Source of the DNA: Isoetes taiwanensis
Lineage: Eukaryota > Streptophyta > Lycopodiopsida > Isoetales > Isoetaceae
DNA length: 64,000 bases
Reading direction: 5' to 3'
Assembly (NCBI GenBank): GCA_021234155.1
Contig: JAJEKV010000048.1
Span: forward strand, 2,859,369 to 2,923,368
The notes beneath the pieces were generated by a model that did no database searches, was not told where the DNA came from, and saw nothing but the letters and a program-made list of their open reading frames with translations. The translations under genes were made by a program, and so were the position numbers. This document shows positions 47,501 to 59,450 of the stretch, piece after piece. Each line of letters starts with the position of its first letter. The stretch's first letter is position 1.

Positions 47501-49084
47501 TCCTACGCGCAACCATGTTTAGGTGGTCGGCGATCCGGCCGGGCCATAAAATGTGTGAATATCCTAACCTCTTCCCGTAAGAGGACCGGAAGCCGCAGAA
47601 CTCCGATGGAACGCCCAAGTGGGGAACTCAGGCCGACCGACCTGGCAATGGACCATCCTCGACCCAAGACACACACCAAGTAGCCTAAATGGTGTGTCCG
47701 CTAAACTCGCCAAAGTGGTATAAGAAGGAACCACGCAGGATCTCTCATCCATGCCGCACTTTGGGCACTACAATCAGCTAAAATGACGAGGTCAAGGTAT
47801 GTGCCATGCCAAGCGCCTTAATCGCGCTTGCCTTTACAATGTCATCAAAAACCCGACTGGAGGGTCAGCCCTATCTCCGGGCCGAGACGACGATAGAAGG
47901 AGGGGTAATAACAGGTCCGTGGAGCCTGATCCACCGAGACCGGGACATGGGGAGGAGACTGGATCTACTCCAGTTGCACCACTCATCCTCCAGATCTTAT
48001 TATTAGCCTCTACTCCGATTGTAACTCTATATAGCAAGTGTCCTGTAACGTTTCTAATTCTCACCCGCCATGTGGGCATGTACCATCCTCACGCAAAAGA
48101 GAGAGTGGACTTAGCGGAGTGGGGATCCTAGTAGTCCTTGAAGTCAACGCGGAAGATGGGTCCTGGATTCTCCTCCCAAGGAGAACCTGGCTACCTGATG
48201 AGCTCGCCTAGTAGCCCCGGCTTGTTGGCATACATGGCCCCCAATCATAATGGGCTCAATTCATTGGAGAAGTCAGATGTGCTTCCCAATCATCTAGCTC
48301 ACCCATATCCAGGTACCTAACCAAGACTGACAAGGCCCTTCGATGAAATGGTCGCACTTTGGCACCCGTACCCTTGGTCAGGCCTACATCGCAAAATCCA
48401 AGGATCCGCCTTTCCTCGAAAGGCTTCCAATGCCGCCGTGTCGATATGTTGCAAATGCATTATAGTAGCGCCTGCCTCGCAAAGATCTCCTCTCTACAGA
48501 AATCACCGAGGCCGCCAACATGCGGCTATCCGTGATCTTGTCAAGTTGCTGCGGCTGCCCTCCCGCGCCTGCCTGCACCGGGTCAGACTGGCCTCGGGAC
48601 CGAGGCTCCCGCCAACCGCCACCAAAGTGATCTTGATGGTGGCCTGTGGTCTCCTGTGCCCCATCCCGTGAGACCAGTGGATCCGATGGTGGCTCGCGTG
48701 GTATCCCGATGCACTATGTCAACAAAGTGGTGCACCCCTCCGCAAAGGCGCATCCATCTCGCGGCAACCGGCAAGGACCGCCTACTTGAATCACCATTCG
48801 ATGAGGCACCAAATGCCGTGGGTACTCCTTACAATAAACAATTTGGATAAATTAGCGCAAAACAAACATATATTGTCGCGGCAAAAGATAAGTGTTTTGG
48901 GCGTATTTCATTCCCCCACGTGATGCTTCCAGACGCGAGCCGGATGTGATGGGCCGTGACTTTCTAAGTTAAAAGGCAACGGTCGCTCATCCATGTGTTA
49001 CAACCGGCATTGGCTCTGAAGAAGACATTCGCAACAAACTGCAACCACAAACAGGAAAAAAATTCTAAAAAAAAATTCTATTGA
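44521..49084. other. No gene recognised
   Basis: A TATATATAGAAG word near 44630 could be a TATA box of an element but leads to no recognisable product. The frames at 44835-45257 and 45261-45635 are open back to back (the second with PKCPWCHSRS) but match nothing I know. 46.6-48.9 kb is GC-richer with short overlapping frames on both strands, in the style of decayed retroelement coding sequence. Confidence 0.35.
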
Positions 49085-49545
49085 ACCCACTAAAGTAGCC
49101 AAGGTTTCGCTTGAGCAAATCCTAAAAGATCAAAGCAACATAGAAAAATAGTGAGCAAAAAAAATAGTTCATAGAACTTAGCTAGAAAACACTTTACACT
49201 AAAATTCATTTCCTCTCGCCTTCAAATTTCTTCACCACTGATTCGCCTCTGGGCTTTAAAGTTAGTCAAGATCTTTGAGCGAATCCTAAAAGCCTCAAAT
49301 TTTTCTTCACCAACGGATTCTCCTGGGCTTTAAAGCAGCCAAGGATTCGCTTGAGCAAATCCTAAAAGATCAAAGCAACATCGAAAAATAGTGAGCAAAA
49401 AAAATATTTCATAGAACTTAGCAAGAAGAAAAAAACTTACTCAAAATCTATCTTCCTCGCTTCAATTTTTCATCAATCTGATTCGCATGGACTTAAGAAG
49501 GATTCATTGCCGAATCCTAAAAGCCCTTCAAATCTATGCTAAATC
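49085..49545. repeat. Tandem repeat with period about 240 bp
   Basis: CGCTTGAGCAAATCCTAAAA followed by GATCAAAGCAACAT occurs at about 49107 and 49347, each followed by AAAAATAGTGAGCAAAAAAA and ATAGAACTTAGC. Half-palindromes GGATTCGCTTGAGCAAATCC link it to palindrome-array copy 2. Confidence 0.65.
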
Positions 49546-49862
49546 TATGCTAGATTTGGGGCGCAGGGAAGACCCCCACCCTATAGATTTATTGCATACT
49601 GGAGGCAAGATCTGCCATGTGAACTCTCTATCATGTAACAAGGTGTAACGATTTGCACCAAGCAATCTCAGTAGCGCCGGATCGGGCCCATGCTTGGGGG
49701 AGCCCACCAGCACGTTTTGGTCTCAGGCGATCTGCCTCATGGTCCCCTGCCACGTCTCTGCCAAGCAAGGACAATGCTTGTGAGGATCTTCACCAAGCGA
49801 TCTCACAAGACTCCATCTACCTATGAACTCCCAAGCATGAATCAATGCATTATCGGACAATT

Positions 49863-49960
49863 ATGATTTTGGTTAACTAGGGAGGGATCTGCTTGCCTAA
49901 TCCTCTAGAGCGCACGGACTCACGCCATCAAGAGAATCCACTGAGTGAATCCTCCCATCT
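49863..49960. repeat. Inverted relative of palindrome-array copy 2
   Basis: TTTTGGTTAACTAGGGAGGG and the following GCTTGCCTAATCC are the reverse complement of the AATCCCTACCCTAGTTAACC segment at about 43945-43965, and the AATCAATGCATTA word before it matches the complement of TTTAATGCATTGGATT near 43990. The two stretches lie about 5.9 kb apart in opposite orientation. Confidence 0.55.
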
Positions 49961-50252
49961 CACTTGTTTAATCCAGCATCTCTGGCCTGCTAACCTCCTT
50001 GGCACACCTAGTCAACTAGGGGAGCCTGATAGCAAGACCGTAATTACCTTCACCAAATTTTGCCTCTACGAGTATCCGAACAAAAGTCCATGGATTGTAG
50101 TTATCCAAGATCCATGGATGCTGGAGCAAGTAGTTAGATATAGCCAAAATGTGACATGGACCATGGATTCAACTTTCATGACAAATATGTATGGTGTCCA
50201 TTATATAGTGCACATGTTCCAAATCACTCGGGCCTCTATGCACCCCCAGTGA
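49893..50252 (+). pseudogene. MULE-like transposase fragment
   Basis: The frame holds SPWIVVIQDPWMLEQVVRYS, then a stretch with MDSTF at 50163-50177 and TNMYGVHYIVHMF. Known: Mutator-like (MULE/FAR1-type) transposases read I-Q-T-x-x-M-x-x-x-x-x-Y/F-G-x-x-x-x-M-D-x-T-F-x-T-N-x-Y, the aspartate being the first of the catalytic DDE triad. Here the frame stops soon after, and the second D and E were not found. It is a short decayed piece. It directly follows the inverted palindrome-family segment, which could be part of the same element. Confidence 0.55.
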
Positions 50253-50399
50253 GTCAAAACACAACCACGATGAAGTCAAATCCCCCTCGATCCCAAGTAA
50301 GTGTCCAATGTCCACATCTTTTATGAAGATGTACAACCACCATTGGAGACTAACATTAAGTGTGTTAGACATGAAAGTATCTATGCACATGAACCAAAA

Positions 50400-53300
50400 A
50401 CTAGGACTCACTTATGTAGAACTGGCCAGAATACCGCTCGGATGCTCCTCCACTCCACATTAGGGCCATAGTTATTACGAAATGACTGGCCCAGATGAGT
50501 GAATAACGCTATCAGTGTCTAGGTGTGACGGGACTAGGCATCGATGAGGAAATACAAGTCATAGGTGAAGAAGGCATCGGGAAGCCATCCTCACAGTGGA
50601 AATAGTATCATTGAATGACAAGCTAGGATGGGGCACGAACCCACAAGCTACAGGTACACCAGATACACCTAAACCAAGTGTGGTACATGAAGATGGCAAA
50701 GATGATGAGGTCTTCTGCAAGTCTATGAAAGATCTCTCAGTGAAAGAAATATGTAAAGATGCGTGAGCATGTGAAGGTCCAAGAGGTAGAGTCATGGGAG
50801 GAAGAGATGGCATCAATGGAAAACTAGAAGGGCCACATGTGGTGATAGGCAATACGGGAATATTAAGATCAATGGGCACCCTCCCAATATGAAGGTCCAT
50901 GGGTTCATGGGACGGGTACGCTGCATGATGTAACGCCGTGCATAACAAAACCCAAAGAGCTACCGTGAGATGGATCTACAAAGGATCAACATGAACCTGA
51001 TCGCCCTCTATATAAAAGGAGGTAGCCAGATGCCAAGCCCACTGCGGCTCAAAGATATCCATAGCACCACCGCCCGCTACCAAGCCCGCTACTATATGAT
51101 CCAAACTATACCTGTCCTCCGAGGATATCTCATCCTCAACAACATGATCCTCAACAACATGCTCATGGCTATGCCTATATGTAAGTCTAGACTCGCCTGC
51201 CGACGTCACCAGCGCTGCAGAATGCCAAACATCAATCGCAATCGGGTCTACCATGCAATCGCCTCCATGGAAATCTCCAACTCAAGAGGCGCCATGGTTC
51301 TCTCATTTTTGCCCACTCTATAGCTACCGTGACAATGCGTTTCCAGCCCTACTTGCCCTCCCGCTGGCTAGCCAGGCACTCTCCTACTACATCGCCATGT
51401 CCACGCATCCGAGCCTCCCGCCCCCGCCAGATGTCTCATCCTCATCATCCACCGGTATCTCCCACGAGCACCCCGAGGTCCGTGAACCCACTTCACGTCC
51501 GGATGGAATGCTCCCTTGGTGTGTCTCGAAAGCACTGTGAAAAGTCCCCTCGTAGCCCTCCACGATTCGTATATGAGTATCCTCATGCACACAAACCATG
51601 TTCTAGAAGTGGCTGCCAGTTTGGAATAGATGCTGTAACACTTTCCTTATGATGTTCACAAGACACATAAAGATTTTCAATATCGTTATCTTTGTGCTAT
51701 TTTAATTCATAACTTCTACTTTATCCATAATGTTGCGCGACATCGTGATACTAGCCGGGTAACATGGAACAATCAATATTTGAGAAAGATAGAGCCTCGA
51801 ATGCGAGCAATCATTTAAATTTCCAAGCTATGTAAGTGGAGGGATATGCTTTTCTTCATTTGAATTTTGAAGTTGTTTTTGCTGATTCACTATTTCTTTG
51901 CGTAGAGCTTCGTGATTTGTTAGTTGGTCATCATGATTTCGCTCCTTCCGTAAAATGGGTCATTGTGTATATTTTGCACTAGATGAGTTTCATGTGTGGG
52001 GTTAGGCAATGTAATTTACCTTCCTACTTTAGGTAAGGTCCAGGAAGACATTGGAATGAGATCAATATCTTAGAAACTCCTTTGTGGCCCCGTTTTCCAT
52101 CACAAAGCTGAGCGTGAATGGAATTTAAAAGAGGCAACATGTTGATGTTGAGCAGGATCGATATCTCAGAACTATTGATGTTTACTAAGTTTAGATATTA
52201 GTAACAAGTTAGACTATCAAATAACAAGAAACAACAGACCTGCTATGTTGTGACCGCAAGGGCTAAATCTTTTTGCATCAATGTATGCACGCTTGTTCTT
52301 AACCTTAATTTGTTCAATCAAGAAACAGTATTCAATATCTTCAAACTGGCCTCATGGTTGGTACTATCAAACTGCTGGCTCGAGTCCTTTCGTGAGATGA
52401 TGGTTAGTATAGTATGTGGGTTCACAATTTCTAGTTGAATGTTTCGAGAGGGATGCATGGATGCAAAGTGAAGAGAGAATTTTGGAGGCAAGATCCGCTA
52501 CATTAACTTAAAATTCAAGACTCCGGCCTCAGACTCCATCTTACATTAATTATGACTTTAACTACCATGTATCTCAATAGAATCAATCAAGAGATTTGGT
52601 CGATGCAAAGAATTTATTGTTCTTAGAAGAATATACCATTTGGTACTACCGAAAATAGCTTTAATGTTGTCATGGTAGGTGATAACCACGTAACCGCGTA
52701 TCACCACATGTAAACATCAATATACTCACGTATTTGACACAAGCATAAGGATTTCAAGATTTTATTTATGCCTTTAGATGGCATTCAATCATGGACATTA
52801 GCATATACAATGTTTTAGATTCATTCTAGTGGTAGGGGACCTGAAGGAAAAGTAGTGGCTCCACCAAGGGGAAAACAAAAGACCGGGTATTGGGGCTCAA
52901 GTGTGAACTATGGTTAGCTCATGTGAATCCGCGGCTGATGGATTGGTCTATCAAAAGGTCTTCATCTCAACAAGGCATTTAAAAACATAAAAGTTTGAAG
53001 GTTAAGCAAGGCAATCAACAATATGGAGTAGTTTAAAAGGTAAAAAGGAGAAAAAAGGTAAAATGGTTGTTTTTTTTGCTAGGAAAGCAATAATGAAGTC
53101 AAACCTAACTTTGGATGTTGGTGGTCTCGCCAAGAACATTTACATGGTATGAAGCAAAATTTGTTGCGTATGATACAAACATGTAGAACTAATCGAACTT
53201 GACTACGAAGAGTTTGTCTTGAGTGTCAAAATTTTGTCGATCTCATAATTCCAGATTTGTTTGGGTTGTGCCATAGTTGCATATGGAAGCATCAATCTAG

Positions 53301-56300
53301 GTTTTTTCATAGTTGCATCTCGAAACAAGATTCAATATTCCCCTTGATTGATAAACTCCCCTTGATTGATAAACGTTGTTAACCATAGAATTAGGCTACA
53401 TAAACAACGCCACTGTAGTTTATTTTTCCTTTTACCCGCGTAATAATAAAGCACCTTCGGGAATGCAATCTTGAGGCATGCTAGTGCAATCCACGTTGTT
53501 TTTCTTATTAAACCATATTGAATAAAATTTTGGGCCTTTTTAACTACATCATTTTCTGTTATAGTTTGAATTGAAGAATTTCATCTTGAAATGCCCTCCA
53601 TAATACTTGGGTTTAGAACTGACACCAAGTTGGTAAAGAGCCGCCCGCGATAAATTTCTTGTAATGCATAATTTGCATTATGCTTTCCTTTTAAATCTGT
53701 TGGTCTTCAAACTAGAGATGCTAGAATACAGATGTCGCAAAATTGCAACTTACTGAATCATCCTGTAGCTTAGCTCAAAATACAAAAATACACAATTTTT
53801 TGGTACATGACAAATGTTCACGATCATTGAATTCTCAACAATTGAGCCAGTGCCACAATAAATTGTTATTGTGAAAAGCTGTAAGCATGGTAAAAATGTA
53901 ATCCTGCAAAAATATTAAACTATGACACTTATAAACGATGCCATTCTCGCACATCTGATTTTGTGTGGAGCCACTGTTTCATGGAATTCTAGTATTCCTT
54001 TTTGTTTATTCTCAAAATGTCAAATGCAAGAGAATGGATGCCGACATTGTTTGAAGCCCTATATGAGTCCGGTTCCAAAAAAAAAATATCTTTTGCATTA
54101 GTTGCAACATTCCCTCAGACATTGCTAAATAATGAGTTACTGATGAGAGGCCATGCAATGACTCATCACAAAGGTCGAGAGAAAGATGGGAATCTATGCG
54201 TAAAAATCACCAATGTTTCCAGAGGTAGGAAGACACAGTGGATACTCTAGAGTGCCGGTGAGCCTCCATATACTATGTGTGTGGCCCTGTAGGAGTAAAC
54301 CAAAGACAAGAAAACAAGAAAAACATTGTGAAAACACAAAGAAGAAGAGTTACGGGAATCAGTGGGGCAATTGTGGATTCAAATGCCGCGGTGGTAAGTT
54401 CTATTGCAGTTTGGAATGTGGATTTGTAGCAAAAATAAACTCCCTTCCCCGCAGGGGCATGGAGATGTACCTCCCAGAATATCAGAAGAAATTAACATGT
54501 TCCTATTTTATGTCATTTCTTTCCATTTGTTGTTGTAGATCCGACCCAGGCTATTTGGGTATGTCATAATTTGTTTCTGTTTGATGTTTTAGTCACAACC
54601 CAGGCTGTTTGGGTATGCGATTTGAATTTTTATTTTCAGTCATTTTATAAGCCTTTGCAACCTCTTTGCTTCCTCGAAGATGGCCTTTTTAGAAATGTCG
54701 GAAATGGAACTGCGATAAGAAGCACCAATGCTCTCTATTTCAGATGATATCTGATGTAGCGCCCTTTATCACAGAGACCAGAAAGGCCTCCACATCACGT
54801 GTATTAGCGTAAAAATACTAAGAATCAACTCAATGGCATAAGCGTCTACATTTGTGACAATTTGTAAACCATCCCAACATACCATGCATTCTTCCATTAG
54901 GATTGGAATACTTAAAAATCTCTCATTGATAGACGGAGAATCAAATCACAAGTTCACCGAACATCAACTTCATTGCACAAATGTTCATACTTTCACCTTC
55001 ATTTTCAAAAATTTCCTCACCTTATCGAGTCTCCCAGGCAATTTTAATTTAGCAGCTATGGCATTAGTTAGGTTAAATGTCTCTCTTGATGTTACAATTC
55101 AGGTAGCATCCCTTCATGCCTTCTTATCTTCGTAGTCTCTGGTCCTACTGGCATGATAGAGGCTGGACATCCTCACGTATTACCGTGGCCTTGCTGGCCC
55201 CTCAAACGGCTCCCAGCACCAGCAACCTGATCTCTGGGGAGGTCTGGGCTGTCTAATTGCGCCCACTACTCCATTCCTCAGAAAACCAACTGCCAAGTCC
55301 ATCCTGGAAATACCCCTGTGGCCACAGCCCGCCCCAAACACAAGGCCCTGAGGCCCATCCGCCACATTGCCATCATCACGCTCGTTTTATTCCCCAGCCA
55401 TTGATCCTACGGATATTCTCAGATTGTGTCGATCAACCGGCCATTTAATTTTGAGAGAGAATGCCAATGCAAATGGTGTAGAATCTAACCTATGGTTGAA
55501 GCAAAACAAAACAAGCAAATAAAGAAAACTATGAATTTGTCACACTCTAGTTTCTCATGGCTGTTAGCTGCGACACGTTCACCGCTGCGGGTATAGAAGG
55601 ATCATTTCATTTTTGTTCTATGATTTCACATGAAGACTATCTTGAACGCCAACGAACTCACACCTCGAACTCGCAGGATAATTTGACGACCCCGATAAAA
55701 TTTACAAGCGCACGACGATGAGATGCATTTCAGGATGACTAAAACCTGAGGATCTCGGCTTAGAGTCCGGATGTGGTATTTCCGAACCTTCTTGGTGGTA
55801 TTTCCTCGACATCCGCTATCACCAAGTGGTACTTCCGGCCAAAAAGGTGGCTTCACCAAAGGGTGGTATTTCTGGGCAAAAAGTGGTATTTCCGTTAAAA
55901 CCAAGCGCCGAAATCAAGGCCATGGAAATAAATCTTTGGCTCTGATCCTTGCAACTCCGGTGGACGGGTTTGAACTGCTTTCAAAACCCTCCTTCTTAAT
56001 CACTTTGTCTCATTTCTAATGTTAGTTTTGATGAAGAGAGGAGCCATTTGAGCCCGTGATAGAGCTCGGATTAATCCAAAAATGCCCCAAAACAAATGGA
56101 TTCCGGGTCAAACCTGAAGTTGCTGGATGACAACGTGGCCAGAAATACTGGCTAAAAAGTCCTGAAATACTACATCCCTGGACGCAACACGGCAGTCCAC
56201 CAAAAATCGCCTGCATAGCTCAATTAGCTTCAAGGACCACAAATAAAACCAAAGGTTCTAACTATCATCCCATAGTCGCAGTTGGCCGACTCATAGTCGC

Positions 56301-56640
56301 AGTTTTGAAAACCCCAACAAACAGTTTGAAAATCCTAAACTCCATACCGCAGCTGTGGCACCGAAAACCCCAATAAAGAGAGCGCCTTAAACGACTTTTG
56401 GATGCCTTGAAAAGATACAAATTGGTGTGGATATAAATTTGACAACCGCCTCCTGAAGTCTCTTCCATTTCACATTCCAGCAATCTCCCGTATTAGCTGG
56501 AGCCACGAACGCCGGACCGTTATAGCTATTTTGTTCAAAGCCGCCATAATCTGCCCTGTTCAAAATCGCCACAGCCTGCCCTGTTCAAAACCTTAAGGAA
56601 CATATTGGTCTCCCGGATCTGTACTCGAGCTCAATCGGAA
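50400..56640. other. No gene recognised
   Basis: Overlapping short frames on both strands at 50.5-51.65 kb and single frames at 54002-54569, one with CGFKCRGGKFYCSLECGF, match nothing known to me. GGTGGTATTTC-like words recur at 55770-55885, and CATAGTCGCAGTT is repeated near 56270-56300. Confidence 0.35.
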
Positions 56641-56654
56641 GCTCTGGCAAGGAC

Positions 56655-56740
56655 CTAATTTGGGATTTGAACCCACAAGCAAGCAAAGCTTGCTTTACCA
56701 AAGGCAAAGGCAAACTGCCCCTTCTCGAATCCAGTCCGCG
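56655..56740 (-). mobile_element. SINE-like tRNA-derived unit
   Basis: On the minus strand, a box B GGTTCAAATCC (complement of 56663-56673) follows GCCTTTGCCTTTGGTAAAGC and a CAAGC/GCTTG stem-loop. The tRNA-like ends do not pair (GGGGCAG against TAGGTCC), so it is not a functional tRNA. It shares GCCTTTGCCTTT with the unit at 58.6 kb. Confidence 0.45.
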
Positions 56741-58630
56741 CCCGCATCAAGCTCGCCGACAACAATCGCATTCCTCACATGCTTTCTACTGGCCTTTAAA
56801 ATGTACTTAAAATTCTCATCTACAACCCCAAATTAGAACATCCCCCCTTAAGCCAATTAAGCTCCTCAAATTGGCCTAAAAATACCCGTTTCTATACAAT
56901 ACTATACCGAAATCATAATCCCCATCATTGCCAAAATACCATCCCCAAATACACAACGAATTGGGCAAACTATATAGCTCGCCTTTCGCTAATTTTAAGG
57001 CCGGTATTCTAAAATGAGATGAAAAGTTGCTTGGGTTGGTATTGTCGGCACTTCAAGTTTGCATTCCCGCTTGATAGTCTATTTCGGGTCCCAGTGCGGC
57101 GTGCTCCGAGCATGATAGTCTCTTTATGTTTGTTGGCCCTACTAGTAGGCTCTCATGTGTTAGTAACATATTTGTCTGCTGGGCGGCCTCTCAAGTCTTA
57201 ATGTAATGATAGCTCTGGCCGCCCATTGTAGGCCGATTTTGGTGTGATTTAGTTGGATTTGGCCCTATCCTTATTGTTTCAAGTACTTGTGAATTTGAAG
57301 TTTGGTTTGGTTTGTTTTTTTTGTTTCCCCCTTCCTGCCATATGTTCTAATGGTAGAATCCTCTTCTTTTTGCATGTTTTCACATTGTAGCTTGGGTAAA
57401 CTTCGTTGATTTATTGAGTTGGGAAGTGTGATATTGAGTAGTTGCATTTGGCTCCCAACCTTCGTTATAAGTTCATTTTGGTAGATTTATGGAGTTAGTG
57501 TGTGAATTGTCTAATAATGTGTGTTATAGAGTTGATTTCATAGAACTTCTGGCCTTTGTTGTAAGTTCATAGCTATATGGAATCAACTGTATGAATTGTC
57601 TAATAACGTGTTATTAGAGGGTTCGGAGTTTTGAGTTCTTGTAGTTCCAAGTACTTGCCTTGATTGTTTTCTCTTCTCATATATTTTGCATTAAGTCGTG
57701 TAGTCCTCTTGCTTCTCTTCAAGTCAGTTTGACATTTGTTGGAGGACATATGGAATGCATACCACACTTATTCTAGTCTCCTTTTGTTGGTTGAGATTTG
57801 GTTAAGTTTGTTTTCTAGAGTCCTTATTGTTCTATTAGTTCTCCTTTTGCACTCATTCCTATTCCCGATCTCTCTCAAATATTGCATTGATTTGAATTGC
57901 TATTCCTATTTGGATGTGACGGTCCTTCGCCCGACACCGATTAATACTTAAATACATAACACAAATACCTCAAGATCCACGGGTGCAGAACCTGCGTATC
58001 GACCCAAAACTCAAAATAGCATGTTGTGGATCCCTGAGCTACTGGTCTCTAGCTCATGAGACAACCTTCATCTAGGTGCAACTTGACATGACAATGTCAA
58101 GTCCTCACTAGCGAGCTTCATCAGTGCCCACTCGCTAGTGTCGAGTGACTAGCACTCGTGGCCTCGGTTTCTGCTCCCCGCAGAGCTGTGGGCAGACCAA
58201 GGTGCAGCTAGGCTAGCAATAAATTAGACGAGCCAAAGTTGTCATACTAGCAAGGCCATACATAATAGAACATACTATTTGTTGAGATCATTGAGCTATT
58301 CTCATAAGGTCTTGGTATGGTCAGAGTGTTTTTTAAATGCCTACCCGGCAATCTATCATAATCAAGAAATGTATGTCTTTAGCTTAACTTGCCTATGCCT
58401 TAAATGGAATATAGCCTAGATAGGAGTCCCATTCTTGTTTAAAGGAAAGCATATAAAACTAACAACTAGGATTATTGGATTTGAATCCTCAAGTTTGAAC
58501 CCTTACTTTAATTATCTGAGTATAGAATCCTTACTTTGAATATCAAATACGAAAAAGAACAAACGATTTTAGCCTAATTGACTTGAACAAACAATTTTAG
58601 CCTAATTGACTTGCGAATAAAAATGCAGTC
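56741..58630. other. No gene recognised
   Basis: T-rich sequence with two short open frames (57019-57201 and 57736-57951) that are hydrophobic but lack domains. A TATGAATTGTCTAATAA-type word is repeated at about 57505 and 57590. Confidence 0.4.
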
Positions 58631-58631
58631 T

Positions 58632-58700
58632 ATAGCAAAGATTGAACCCTTGCCATTTGCATGAAAGGCAAAGGCTCCAACCATTAAGCCAATATGCAAC
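58632..58700 (-). mobile_element. SINE-like tRNA-derived unit
   Basis: On the minus strand, box A TGGCTTAATGG (complement of 58681-58691) fits the pol III consensus, and GGTTCAATC about 32 bases downstream is a near-perfect box B. Between them lies GCCTTTGCCTTTCATGCAAA, a word pattern shared with the 56.7-kb unit. The flanking ends do not form an acceptor stem. Confidence 0.5.
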
Positions 58701-59124
58701 ATGTTAATATGACTGTTTATTCTTTTCAAATAAACCATGACTGAAATAAGAAATACAGACTTTTTAATTCTAGCAATGGCAGAGTAACAAACCTATTGCT
58801 ATCGAAAATTAGCCGCTCCATTTTTTTTCCAGAAAAATAGCCGATTTTGCTCTAGATTGACGGATTATAAGAGTATATATAGATTGGTAGCATCTAAACT
58901 AATCGAAGGGTTTTCACTTCCGTTCTAGGCAGATTCCTTCTAACAACATAGAACAAGGTATTCTTAAATTGCTTCATATTGTTAGAAGGAATTCTCAAAT
59001 CGCAAAAATACTTGGTTGCCGGACGCTCAAAGACAGAGATCTCAGATCTATATTGTACTCAATTAATACTGCATGGCTTCTACCCCTGACCGGGACGTAC
59101 CAACGCAGTAGCTATGGGTAGGCC

Positions 59125-59350
59125 CCTAGGGGCAACTTGCTAAGAATGTGCATTAGTATTAACGCACATTTTCCAATGTACACATTAATGTGGGCACACA
59201 TTTTCATGTGGCCACCTTGATGCCAAGTGGGCCATACCCATGGTGTACTAATGTGCACATTTTCCAATGTACATTGATTCATTAATGTGCACACATTTCC
59301 ATGTGAGCACATTTGGGTGCACACATTTCCATGTGTGGGCACATTTGGCC
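59125..59350. repeat. Interspersed AATGTGCACATTTTCC repeats
   Basis: AATGTGCACATTTTCCAATG, GCACACATTTCCATGTG and close variants recur about seven times at irregular spacing. The words are partly self-complementary (CACATGGAAATGTG). An LTR-like TCTATTTAAGTAGGAGAACC follows at 59436, but no partner LTR was found. Confidence 0.6.
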
Positions 59351-59450
59351 ACCTAGCCCTTAAAGGCAAGTAGTTCCTTTCCCACCATCCCACATGCCTA
59401 AAGGGATAATTGGAAACCCTAGCCACCCTCTTGTCTATTTAAGTAGGAGA

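Noticed and set aside
56655-56740. Possible minus-strand tRNA gene
   Set aside because: The T-arm word is good, but the 5' end GGGGCAG cannot pair with the 3' end TAGGTCC and the D-arm is missing.
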